DNA from: Bombus terrestris
Taxonomy: Eukaryota > Arthropoda > Insecta > Hymenoptera > Apidae
Assembly: GCF_910591885.1 (NCBI RefSeq)
Contig: NC_063273.1
Location: 5,394,001-5,458,000, forward strand
Reading direction: 5' to 3'
DNA: 64,000 nt
A model generated the notes under the pieces. It was not told the DNA's origin. It worked only from the letters and a program-made list of their open reading frames with translations, and did no database searches. How positions within the stretch are numbered: the stretch's first letter is position 1; each line of letters begins with the position of its first letter. The translations under genes were made by a program, and so were the position numbers. This document shows positions 1 through 12,100 of the stretch, piece by piece.

Positions 1-3000
1 CTTCGGACCTCTCTCTTCCAACTACCCTCCTGCATCGTGGTTCTGCTACGCCAAGGGTATTGCGGCTCGTGATACGACAGCCCTCTTGCCGTCCTTCCAG
101 CAGACCAGCTCTCTTCTCCCCTTGCTGCCTCTCACCCTGCCCTCGCGTGCCCCCAGCTGCTACCCTCGCCTATCTACCAGAGAATCCGGCGTAAATAATG
201 CCGATTATCCCCCCGGCAATTGTTTTATCGACCGAGCTGTCCCGCTCGAAGAGCAATCTCGAAAGAGGGTGGCCCCGTTCCGCGCCTCACCTCCGACCTT
301 TCCCCGAATCCCATTCCACTGACCTTACACAGATTTACGAGTCGCTTCGCGGAGGGTGAAGACTCGAAAAGTAAATTTCCCCGCTCGTTCGCGTAACCTC
401 TCGCTCCGAAGAACGGCAAGAAACTCGCGCAACGTCGAATCGGCCCGTTTCGGCGAACACGTCGCGTTCCATCGCCCGATCCTGCTCACAGACATCGCGC
501 GTTCTCGCCAAGATGAGTTACCTGCCATCCCGTGGACGCGCGCGAGGAACAACTTCTCGTTCTGCCGCGTCTTCTAATGGAAACGACGAAAAAACGTACC
601 GCGGAGTAATTCGACCGCCCCGTTCGAGATAACGGCGCGCGTTCAGCGCGGATACATCGCGCCGCGTAGATCGTGGATAACGAGCGCGTTTATAATTTTC
701 GAAGGGTACCCTTTAATAGTTTCGGTTTGATCGAATCTGCGAGCTCCGCTTCCTTCGCGGCTTAATGTAATTCGCCGAGCCGTTCGCTTTTTGCCTGCTC
801 GCCTCTTCCTCCCTCCCACCATCGGTTAATTATGAAATTATCCAGAAACAGCCACTCGCCCTCTCTCTCTGTCTCTCTGTCTCTCTCTCCTTCCTCTAGC
901 CTCTTGAGGCAATATTTGAGCGCGAATTATGCCGGTACTCTCTTCGTCCTCCTCATTATCCCTTCCTACCCTTTTCCTTTCTCGCCATTAGCTGTCTCGT
1001 CCCACCCTCGTACGTCCGTCCCCCTCTTTCTTCGTTTCTTCCGCTTCCATTCACCTTACCACCCCGTCGTGTCTGCCGCCTTCTTCAGCCACCGGAGAAG
1101 CTTGATTCGGTTAACGGGTGCAGACGAACGCGACTCGCCTTCCATCCGTTCCGACTTGGTAACGTTCGCGCGACATCATCCGCTTATTTCGAGCGTGATT
1201 CGCAAACTCGATTAATATTCCCGCAACGACACGACGACGCGACGCGACGCGACGCTACTCTCCGGCCGTTTCCTCTCTCGCCAATTTTCCACCTTTGATC
1301 GCGATAGCTCGTGCCGATCGCAACGATACGCGCTCCTCTCGCCTCTTATCACGGTGATTTTGGTTAACGGGGGTGGAAGTGGGTCACGCGGCGGAAACGA
1401 GCGAAACAGAGACCGGAACGATCGTCCGTTGATTGCGGCGCGCGCGTCCACCCTTCTATTCGATCGCCGCGTCCCTCCCTTTCTTCGTCCGGTCGATCCC
1501 AACGACTGAATAAGTCTGGCCAATTAAAAAACTAATTTCGATTAGAGTCCCCGAGCGGCCATTCGGTATCGTGTAAGTACAAGCCGCGGGGCGCTCGTCG
1601 AGAGGGATGAAAAAAACTGGGGGAATCCGACGCTGCCGCGCCATTCGGAAGGGCTAAGAAAAAATAAGGAGGAACCGGGCAATTTGTGCCAGTTTTCACG
1701 GCGGAATTTTTACGAGCGACCGTTATCGGGAGCGGTAGCTAGGTAGGAAATATCCTTTAGCGGTGGCTCGCACGCGCACGCTTTTCTCTCGATTAATCCC
1801 ATCTCGCTGCTCTTATTTTGGCCCGCCGCCGGGGAAAACGGAACGGCTGTCGCGACGCGATCGCCATTGCCGGTTTCAAACCCTTGGTAGGGAAGCGTGC
1901 GTGCGTGCGTGCGAGCGAGCTAGCGAGCGTGCCGTAAACACACGTTTCTAAAATACGTTTGGTTCCGCGACGGTGGTTTATCGAGCAAAAAATCCGCAGA
2001 ATTTTCCACGATTCCCCAGGGGCCTCCCAGGCGAATCGCTCTACAGATATATTTATTTATGCACGTATTAGTATTTATGTAGGTGCGTACCTACAGGCCG
2101 TGGCACCCCGCGGCTCTCGAGGCGTGGATGCTTCAACCGGTATTTGTTATTCTAATGTCGCATTATATATTTGTTTGGGGGCGTGGGCGAGTAACCCGAA
2201 GTGTGAAACACGTTGTAACGCGTAGCTGGTCCTCCTGGAATTCCATCCTGTCGCTTCGGTTCCGGCTCGACGACCGCCGTCTCTTAACCAGCCAGCGGCT
2301 CTTCTCGGCGCTCCTACGCGCTGTACTCGAAAAACCTTATCGTCGATTCGACGAGACGAGATTTCTTCGACAAAAGAGGATGAAACAGCGGTGGCGGTTG
2401 CTCCTCGCGCGCCTGGACACCGCGGACAATTTATTCCCCTTATAATCCGTCGCTGATCTCCCTGTCGAGCTGAAGGAACGCGAGCCATCGGTTCTCGTTA
2501 AACGACCTTTCGTAAAGGCACGGAATACCGTGAAAATGGGCCAGTATCTCTGAACCAGAGATTCTTATCTTCGGGAATCCCGTACGAACGCGTCCTCGAA
2601 ATTTACAACGCCAACGTTTCCTGCTTGTCCGGGCTTCTTTCTACCAACAAACTTACTACCGGTAGCGGCAATAAAATGCCGACTTCATTATGTTCGTCCG
2701 CCTGACCACGCGTAATTAATACTCATCTCGATATTAACTTTCAGCCGCTTTGGAAACCCGAGGACGGATTTGTCTCGTAATTCGCGGTTTATCGCCTCGC
2801 TGCGTCAAATAGCCGATGCGATTCACCGACCACCTTTGACATCCTAATTAACGAATTATACTCGCCAGGTTGGAATTCGTGGACGAACGTCCGCGCGTCG
2901 GAGAACTGGTTTCTACCACGCGTCACGTCGCCGCGTTACGCTTCGACGTGGCTTCGCTATCGACGCGGCTGCTGCATCGCTCCGTTTACGTACTCTCGCA

Positions 3001-6000
3001 CACGTGCACGGTGTTACGCGTCCTCGTTAGCCGCGTCGTCGCGTAGACGAACCACCGTGAACTCGTATAACCATCGCGTAAAACCATCGACGCTTGCGCC
3101 TAATACGATCGCCCAAATTGGTAGCGCACGATAAACCAACGCCGAAACGATCTCGTATACGCGTACGCCGTAAGAAACAACGCGTCGACGCGTAATATAC
3201 TTTAATTGTGGCTAAATTAAAACATCGAGCAGCGGTATCGATCGCGACAGCGACGTGCGTAATCGCGCTCGATATTTCATTCGCCGTGCACGGAACGTGG
3301 CCGCGAGAACGAAATACGTACTTGTCTAAAATCGGATAGATCTATTTCGCAGTAACGAAACGAACGTTTTACGTTCGCAGTTTTCGACGCACGACGCGGC
3401 TGCCTCGAGTGGGGTGTACAATAAAGAGTTTAGTACATCGTTAAATTATACGCCGTTTAGCCTGCCTCGTTCTCCGCGTCGGAAAGAGCAAAAGATTTAT
3501 CGATTTAGTGGAGCCACCGCGATTCACGAAATGTCAGGAAGAGCGATAAACAAACACGCTCGAACCGGATGTAATCGCGTTTCCTCTTCGCGTTTCCTCC
3601 CTCTAGTCTCGAGATCTCAGCTTCGCCTCGTGATCCCGCCTACTTTCGATCGCGATGCGCATACGTTTCCGCGGTTTCCATACGTTTGCCTGGTTCCAGC
3701 GCGATACGTGGTCGGGCGTCGACGTGATCGCGTGCCGATAGCTTTCTCGCGATCGTTATCGCGGCTAACTCCGTCCGGTTTCTCGACCATCCGCGCTCGT
3801 CGCGTTATTACCACAGTAACACGGCCGTTTTCTCTAGGTCGTCGAGCCGTCGACGACCACGGCCAGCGATCTTCCATCCCGTACGAGTCTGCGCTAGCTA
3901 TAGCTACGCGTGCCATCCTCCTGATCGAGTGGAATTTTCATGTTTGCTGTCGGGTATTTGGAGGTCGCGTTACCATCGGCAAAATTACTCGCACGGTACG
4001 ATGGCTGGCGATTTCGTTACAGACTGTCGCGGTGTGTCGCTCGCAGCGTTCGCCATGCAAATTTGTCCACCGCGGCAGCCGTTCGATAATTGGCTGCGAT
4101 TTGTTATTGGATAATTCCCGGTCACGGATCGACGTCGATACCTAACGGTAGCGGCTGGCCGATTAAAGAATCGATTTGAAAAAGATAGCGGTCGCGCGTC
4201 GATCGCTCGACCCTGCTGCACCTCTGCTGCCAATCGGACGAGTTAAAACGCTCGGAGAATCGCTATCGCTGCCAGCTACTAACAGAGAACACACCCACGA
4301 GAACGAGAATGTTTCTCAGCCGCATGAGTTATTCATGACGTACCTATATAGTTCTCCACTTTGTCACTTACACGCGTTCTAACGCCACGCATCTCTCTCT
4401 CTCTCTATCTATTTCCTGTTCTCTTCCTCGTTTCTATCTATTTACCTATTTATCTATTTATGTATTTATTTATTTATTTGTAGCCAGAGGTGAGGCTATT
4501 AGAATACACGTTTTGTTTCGCAGGGACCATCCGCTCCGATCTTTACCAGAATCTCTTCCCACCTCCTGTCGTTCTTCGTCTTTGTCCTTTTCCCTCGTCT
4601 CGCTACTTTCGAGCCCACGCATTGTAATCTCGTTGATGCGCGTTGCAGCGGGAAAAAAGGAACGCGGAGGAGGAATGTGTCGCGCGCGGCATGTGGCCGC
4701 ATTATGTACGCTTAGCGTGCGCGCGATCGGAACTTGCGAAGAGCGCTAAGCGAGAAGTCCTCGCTATACGCGCGCCTACGGGCTTTTCGGCGATTCGTAT
4801 CTGCTTTAATTTGAATAATCGTTGCTCGTTGCTACGGTTCGCCCGGAATCGTATCTCTCGCGCGGCTTTATCCCAACCGTGGCAGATGCTCGCACGAGTA
4901 AGTAAGTACGCGTTCGTCGTCGTCTGGACGCGACGGTTCGCTCGTCCCGATGCGAAAGCGCTCGAAAAGGCGGCCGACGACCGGAGAAGAGAGTGCCTCT
5001 GCTGCGTATACACACTCGCAGAGCGGTTTACGTTTTCCACGCCGGCAGATTCGATTCCCTACTTGGGGCATGGAAAAGCTGGCGCCGCGACGCACTCGAC
5101 AGCCGACCGAGCCCTCGAGATCGCTCTCTTTCCCTCTCTCGGCTAACCGTGCGATCCGCTGTCCCTTTGGAGAGGCGCGTCTACGTCTCTTCTTCCTTTC
5201 CGCTTTCAACGTTTCGACCAAGCTGGTCCTCTTTGCTCTTCCCTCGACATCGTCTCCTCGTTATCGCAGCCACGAACAGTAATTTCGTTGTTATTATTAG
5301 GAACGCCCGAAGGGGCGAGGGAAAGAAACCGTGTGTTTACCCTCTCCAGAAGCCACTCGAGAAAGCCGAGAAGCTCGTGCCATGAAAGATTCTAGTTTAT
5401 CCTTCGTTCACGACATTGCTGGATACGCTCTGCTCTGTTCCGTTGCGTGCGTAATTGCTGCGATTTCAACGACCGTGTTTGTCGGTTTTCCTTTCATCCA
5501 TCGGTAACCCTCTTGTATCCGCTCGTAGCTCCGTTTAGCTCGAGTAGCTTCCAACGTCACTCTCGCGACGATGCTTCTCAAGACGATGTATCGCCTTGTC
5601 CAATTCGTTTATCGCATCGATCGCGTTAGAGAATTTCGCGCAACATTTGCAATTTGCATGGGCCGCGTCCTCGCAACGACGACGGCCCGTACGTCGGAGA
5701 GTCAGACGTGCCACCGAATTCGAGCGTATACAGCGTGGGTGGCCTGCCACCTCTACCGTCTCTACCTTCCTCCGCCAACGGTAACCACAACTACCAACGG
5801 CCAGGCGTGCAGCTCGCACAGCCTCTCCTCTCTTACGATGATGAATGACTTTCGTGTACTTCTCCGTTGCGTCGTACCGTGCGGCTCTCGGTCGCGATTC
5901 CACCCCGTGTCTTCGCACTCCATCTGCCACGTCCAGTCTCGTTCCTTCCTTCCTACCTTCCTTTCCCTTCGCGATTTTCCTTTCCTCGCTCTACCTTGAT

Positions 6001-7878
6001 TTATGTACGTGTTTTTCCTTTTTCCGTGCGCTCGAGTTCGCCCGCCTGTCTCCCTCTCGCACCCTCTTGCCTCTCCGAGACGTCGACTTTTTTCTAGCTC
6101 CAAGGTAAGAAGGGCGAACGAGAAAGCACGGGATCCTCGCCGTCCTAGTTGAGACGTAGTCGTTCGATCGTAATCGCGCAGGTAGTTTACGTTCGAGGTT
6201 TGGTAAAATTCGGCCTGGTCGGAAGTTACGCGTATACACGAGAAACTCAGTTAAGTGGATACAGTCGTAGCCTGTTAAACGGCGAGTTTCACCACGGGTG
6301 ACGAATTTGAAAGGAAACGGTGACACCTCGGAGCATCCGCAACCGCCTTAAAAACATTCGAATGCCAAAGCAAACGGGGGGTCCAGGACAGCTCGTTCCT
6401 GCGGTTCGTTCCAAGACTCCTCGAGCATGCCGTGTCTTTTCAGCTACCTGAAGAAGAGACGGGACGAAGGAGACGAGGAGAAGAGGAGAGGAGGAGAAAG
6501 AGAGAGAGAGAGAGAGACGGGTCTTCATATTTTATACGGGATGGGATCCTTTATGCGGTCGACTACGGGGGCACCCAGCGTGTCGAATAGAATTCAGGAG
6601 GCCGGTACACGATAGGTATTTTGACATGCCCGAGAAATTAGTATAATAAAGGGGGGACTAGGTAGACCGGCTAAGTGCCTAAACACACGCCGTAAATCTC
6701 CCCTCGGTGCTCTCGAAGATCCAACCAATGCGGTAAAACACGGTCTTCGCGATCGTGCGCTTCACGCTGCTGCTTCTCGGACACCGACAGCCCGGATCCT
6801 CTGACGTTTGATCGATCGAGATACGTCTACCGAATGCATCTAACGGTCTTTATCGCCACGATGCTTCTGTCCCTTTGTTAGCAGTAGCGTTGCACGCGCT
6901 TCCTCCTATCTCCTCCCCGCAGCTCGTTTTCATCTTTTTCATCGTTTCCACTCAACGGTGCCTTTGTTCCCCTTTGCTCTTTTGTCTTTTGCGAGAGATT
7001 CGATTCGGGGCGCAGTTCGTGAGAAAAGCGGAGACCATGGAACGATCGGAACTTTGGGAATCACTCGGATCGACGATATTCGCGAACGTTCGAAGAGTCT
7101 ACCACGTTGGAGTCGAACGCGATACGTACAATGGGTCGTTGTACGTGCAAGGATGGCGGAACATCGCGATGCGACGAAAGATACAGGTAGGTAGAGAGGC
7201 TGAAACTTTCTTCGAAGCTGCTAAACGACTAAGCAAATTCTCACTGCGAGCGATCTCGACGCAACTGTGTACCTGGCAAGTCGATCCAACAGCGGAATAC
7301 GCCTCTATTAGCAGCCGCTGTAGATACGCGTATATCGCGACGCCTGGGCCAACGTCAATGGCGTAAACGCCACGCGATTCGACGATTTTCCAAGTTTTCG
7401 TTGCGTAGCGCGTTGCGCGTCGCGACGAAAACGTAAAACGCGATACGCACGGTACAGATGGTCGAGGGCAAAGCGACGTCGTTCCATCTCTCCACTTTCG
7501 TCTGGTACTTCCGTCCGATTAATTGCACGGTCCAAGCTGTCGTCTCGTTCGGAATCTAGCGAAAAGAGCAAAAGGTTGCCGATATGGAGAAAACTGCGGC
7601 TGTTTGTAAGTCGCGACACGGCAGTATGTAAATCGTTTGGACGATCAGCGAAACGAGACAGATAGAGGGAAAGCTGGACGTGAAATGGTGCTACGCCAAT
7701 GTATGTACAGCAGTGGTACATACGTAGATACGTACAAACGCCGGCCATCCGGTGCACGAGGGGTCGATCGATCTCTCTTTCGTCGTTGCGCGACCACCGT
7801 GCCGCTGCCACGCCGCCGCTTCGAGATACCTCCGCGATCGGTGGTAGAACGATGGTGGAGAGGTGGAGGTGATGGCGA

Positions 7879-7945
7879 TGGTGGTGGTGGTGGTGGTGGT
7901 GGTGGTGTCGTCGTCGACGACGGTGGCGGCGGCGGCGGCGGCGGC
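7879..7945. repeat. GGT/GGC trinucleotide run
   Basis: (GGT)n at 7879-7907 is followed after a CGTC interruption by (GGC)n at 7924-7944. The G-rich strand is the plus strand. Confidence 0.85.
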
Positions 7946-8849
7946 TGTGCGACGGTGACGGCGCGTGGGGCGGTGGAGGTGGTAACGATACGGCGATGGT
8001 CGAAGGTATCGGCGGTGGTCGTGTCGGTGGTTAACGGAGGCGTGGCCTGGAACGAGGCGCCTCCGGTGCGCACCGCCCTTGTCCCGCGTTCCTACGTATC
8101 GTAGTTTCCCGTGTTTCCACGACTCGGCAACGTCACGTGACCGGGCGCTCGATCCCTCGAGTTCGGGCGACCGCCTCGACGGCTCGAGGAAGCCCCGAAA
8201 AGCAACGCCCAATAGGGGAGCCGTAGGACGCGCGGCTTCTCTTTCCTTGTCTCTCTCGGGCGCACCGGGTCGGCTTCGGTGTCGTTATCGGGGCTTCGCG
8301 AGCGGCCAGGCTCGAGCGTCGTTGCCGTGCGAGCGAAGTTGGTGGGGCGAGCGGTGCGCGTGGGAGGAGGAGCGGTGGCCCAGTGAAGTCCGGGAAGTCG
8401 AGCAGCGCAGACGCGTTCGTTTTGCGTTGTCTCGATCTTCGTCGTAAGTTTACCTTTCGAGCAGCAGCAGCGGCAGCATCCTCTCGCCAACGCCACCGAC
8501 CGACCGATCGCGCGGACTACGTTCCGCGTCCTCGCGATTCGTTCCACTCTCGTTGCGCGTTTTCCTCGCGATCCTCGCCGATTCTCGCGTCGAGAAAGTC
8601 GATGGGAAGCGCGTGCCGGTGTTCGGCTTATCGTTGATCGTCGTTGTCGCGTTATTCGATGGTAACCGGGGTCCAGCTGGTACAACGGCAATCGGCAAAC
8701 CGATAACGGGTCCGAGTAGTTTCAACGTTTATATCCGCGAGTGAGGCTTGGTGATTATCGTCCTGCGTATCGTGCGCTTCCTGTCGGCAACGGAGCAAAG
8801 TGTTTGCGTTCGGGTGGACGGAGAGAAAGAGCGAAGAAGAGAGACGGAA

Positions 8850-8862
8850 AGAGAGAAAGAGA

Positions 8863-8900
<38 letters not shown>
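8850..8900. repeat. GA dinucleotide run in the 5' leader
   Basis: A nearly pure (GA)n tract about 100 bp upstream of the chosen start codon of the plus-strand T-box gene. GA tracts near insect promoters can bind GAGA-type factors. Whether this one lies in the 5' UTR or promoter is unknown. Confidence 0.85.
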
Positions 8901-8902
<2 letters not shown>

Positions 8903-8997
8903 GAGAGACGTTGAACGAGAAACAAAGGCAACACCGGACGCGAGAAGGAAGAGGCCGAGGGAAAAATCGGAATCAAAGTGTCGTCGACCGAGAAGGG

Positions 8998-9181
8998 ATG
9001 CCTACAAAGGGGGAAAGGGGAAAAGCGACGGACTTCAGCATCGCGGCCATCATGGCGCCCAGGGGTCCGTCCTTCGGGCATTACCACCTGCAGGGCATTG
9101 GCAACGCCGCCGCTACCGCTAATACCAGCTTGGAATGTCCAACTGGCAAAGCATTCGTCGCCAGTTCTGCCCTCGATCACC
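8998..9181 (+). CDS. mid/H15: T-box gene coding exon 1 (start and eh1 motif)
   Basis: It encodes 61 residues plus one base of a split Arg codon. The eh1-like motif FSIAAI is at 9034-9051. The donor is GTGAGT at 9182. The single overhanging C joins GG at 14098-14099 to make CGG, so the phase agrees with exon 2. An in-frame reading continues upstream as an Arg/Glu-rich translation of a GA microsatellite with no ATG, so the start is placed at 8998. Confidence 0.88.
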
Positions 9182-12100
9182 GTGAGTTTTCCACGATTTT
9201 CTCTCTTCTTTCCGAAACGCCCTTCGCGCGGCTCGCGCCTTTGCGCACCTCCAACAACCTTCTGCTCCGTTTTCGCTTCCGCCCGCAAAACCGCAGGATT
9301 ACGATCGTTGCGCGACGAGCAAACGTTACGCGTTCGTTAGCACGCGAATGGACGTGTTTTCTTCGAGTTTGCGCGTAATGGTATTCGATAAGAATCAGCG
9401 CGAGTTCTATAAACGCGCACGAGCGGATGGTTAAACATTTCGAAAAACCTGTCGGTCGGCCGTCGTCGTCGCGACCTCTGCACAGACCGATATTCTTGGA
9501 AATCGTGGAACTCGAGATCCGAACGAGCTGACTCTTACAGACAGAGATCCGCAGCGAGCAGTTTCCTATCCGACGGTGGTGCGCGAGTCGAGTTCCGACG
9601 AACCTCGACTGGTCGTTGCCAGAACGTGGTCGCGCGTGTATAGTCCGCGAACCGACGAGATATCGGGCAAAGACGAACAACGTTCGACGGGAATGTCGAC
9701 GTTTCACACCTTACGTCTTACGCCAGGCGACGATAACTCGACGATAATTGAGTCGGTCGCGTCCACTTGGTTCCAACGATAAAACTGTCGTTGTTGGTCA
9801 CTGGCCGTGTTTAGTTTGGCTAAGCGTCGCTCCACATCCATTAGCCAAGGCGTTGACTACCTTCGGTCGGTTCAATTACGATTTCGTGATCTATCAGAGG
9901 CGTGAAAATAGAATGTCGAGCGTCGGATCGAAAAACGCATTTGGCGGGTCAGATGATAATTAGCGTCCGAAATGGGAGCACTGGCGAGCAGAAAATAAGC
10001 GACTAATTGTTGCCAACGAGCCGCGCCGCGTAAATTTTACCTGTTCGCACGTAAATTAACGATCGTGACTATCTTTGCCCCGGTTGGTTAAAGCCTCGCG
10101 CGTACGATTCGCCTACGTTTTCTTCGAATTTCGCGTCGTTAAGAAAAAGGCGATACCAATTACATATTTACTCGGAAGCGATAAGCGAGGTGCTTGCCAG
10201 CGTGGACCAAGAGGAAAGAAAATTATCGGGTTGGACGAAGAATCCGCGTTAATTTTCAAACGAAAAAGTAGCATCGCGGACGAACGATTTTTCTACGAGG
10301 GAACGTAAATTGCTCCTGTTTTTGTCTCCGTGAACTCGTCCGGTGCTTTCAGCCGGTAATCACATTAGCACCGTTAACGACGCCATTACAGCTCCCGTAG
10401 CAATCTAGAGATTCTTAATCGTTCCCAAGAACAAGTTTTGCCACATAGAGTGGGCGAGGTGGAAAACATTAAATACGAACTGCAATTAGATTCATAGGAC
10501 CTCTATCGCCGCCGTCCGTAATCATTGTTTCGCGAATACGTTCTACGTCTTGCAATGCTACCGGATAATGGAGAAAAAAAATTTGCATTAATAATACGCC
10601 GATGTAAAAGCGTGCTGTAGTAAAACGGCTACGTGAAATCGATTCAGGCTCGCGGCCATGTAGCGTGTTCGCTATCCAAAGGATATTTCAACGACTTAAT
10701 AATGAAATTCGCCCAACGATAAACGTTAATGCCGGGTAATGGTGCTCGAATCTCTGTCCAAGTTCGTGTTCGATTCGACGTTCCAGTTATCTTGTCCGTG
10801 TCATCTCTTTCTCTCTCTCCCTCTTTCTCTCTGCCTCCTCCTCTCTCGCTCTCTCATCCCTTCTCTCTCTCTTTCTCTCTTTCCCGTATTCGTCGGTTTA
10901 GGTACCAGCCAGGAATCTAGAAGGAAGCGCGTCAACTCGTGTAACGCGATCGTTATTCGGCTCGTTCCGTCGATCCTTTTGAACAACATCCTTCGAACGG
11001 CTGGGTGGTGACAGGATTCTGGGTGGTCGACTGTCGGTCGTGGCAAAAGGAAGCTGACGTCAGTAGCTCGGTCATATTTCTTCTTGCCTTAAGATCATGG
11101 AACGTGGGACCACCTCTTGGCACGCTACGGCCAGAGTTTTAACTCCTTCCGTTGTCCGGAAAGCTTCCGGTAAGGCTTGCACCCTCACGGATCTTCTTTT
11201 CGATCCCCATCGGGCATCTACTCAAAACCGAGATTCTCTTCTTTTCTTTGTTGCTTTGCCCCCGATGTCCCTTTTCTTCCTCGTGCTTTCTTCTCTCTCT
11301 CCTCTGGTCGCGCTCTATTTTTCCCTTTCCTCTGCTTCCGGTTGTTTTCTGGTCGCGACGATACGTCCACTCCGCCTCTGTGTGTCGCTTGAAATTGCCA
11401 GGGCGGCGAACAAACGCGTCTCGCGAGTATCTTATATCCGATTCGTTCGGACGAGAGGAGTACACGCTGGAAATCAACGTCGAAGACGTATGGTCGTAAC
11501 GCGTCGCGTGTGGTTATACAACGTAATTAATGCACACACGACACGGTCAGAACATAGCAGGTTGTTATTGCCTCCGTTTTATCGCGTACCTCGCCATTAG
11601 AGTGGCGGTCCGCGCTCCTCGCGACCACGTTGCTGGACCTTTCGAGAATTCTCCTTGCTCGAACGATGCTGGTGTTGGTGGTGTGGTGGCGGTGGTGTTG
11701 GTGGTGGTGGTGGTAGTGGTGGTGCGTTAATGATATCGACGATTCACCGCAATCTGTTCTTTTGTCGTGTCGAAAACAGAAGCGGGATAACGCGTGTGTG
11801 TGTGCACGCGCGATAAAGAGGGCGAGAGGCAGAGAACAGGAATTCGAGATGAAAACCGCGAATGCGTGATGTCGTGAAAGAACGTCGAGGTCGGAGCGCA
11901 CGCAACACGCACGGTTGAGGTGTTAATTTTAACACCCGGCTTTCCCCGATGGTCGCCGTTGTCGAGCCGACTGGCTGTTTCGAAGCGACGCACGCGTTTC
12001 ACGAAACCAGTCCCGCTCGATGGCTCAATAAGGAAATCGTGGAATTTTGTCGTCTGTTACGCGCGAATCGTTTGTACGACCTCGGCCCGCGGAGTATTCT

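Larger units (their letters stand above)
1..8997. other. 5' flank of the plus-strand T-box gene, no coding gene recognised
   Basis: I found no gene here with coherent composition, splice sites or a recognisable domain. Open frames are Arg/Ser/Pro-rich and overlap on both strands, as expected of CpG-rich DNA. The stretch holds pyrimidine-rich tracts (about 850-900 and 4390-4470), a GA run at about 6488-6520, and a GGT/GGC run at 7879-7945. It also holds AT-richer islands with TAATTA-like cores, for example about 2640-2890. The last few hundred bases are very GC- and CpG-rich and probably include the promoter and 5' UTR of the gene starting at 8998, but I see no convincing TATA box or upstream exon. 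Confidence 0.6.

Noticed and set aside
3414..4145. 243-codon plus-strand frame
   Set aside because: Arg/Ser-rich composition typical of CpG-rich chance frames, overlapped by frames on the other strand, no domain and no splice context.
7691..8212. Frames rich in Pro, Thr, Gly or His across the GGT/GGC repeat
   Set aside because: They are direct translations of the trinucleotide repeat in several frames on both strands.
8800..8997. Extension of T-box exon 1 through the GA repeat
   Set aside because: Open in frame but without an ATG before 8998; the peptide is an Arg/Glu translation of a dinucleotide repeat.
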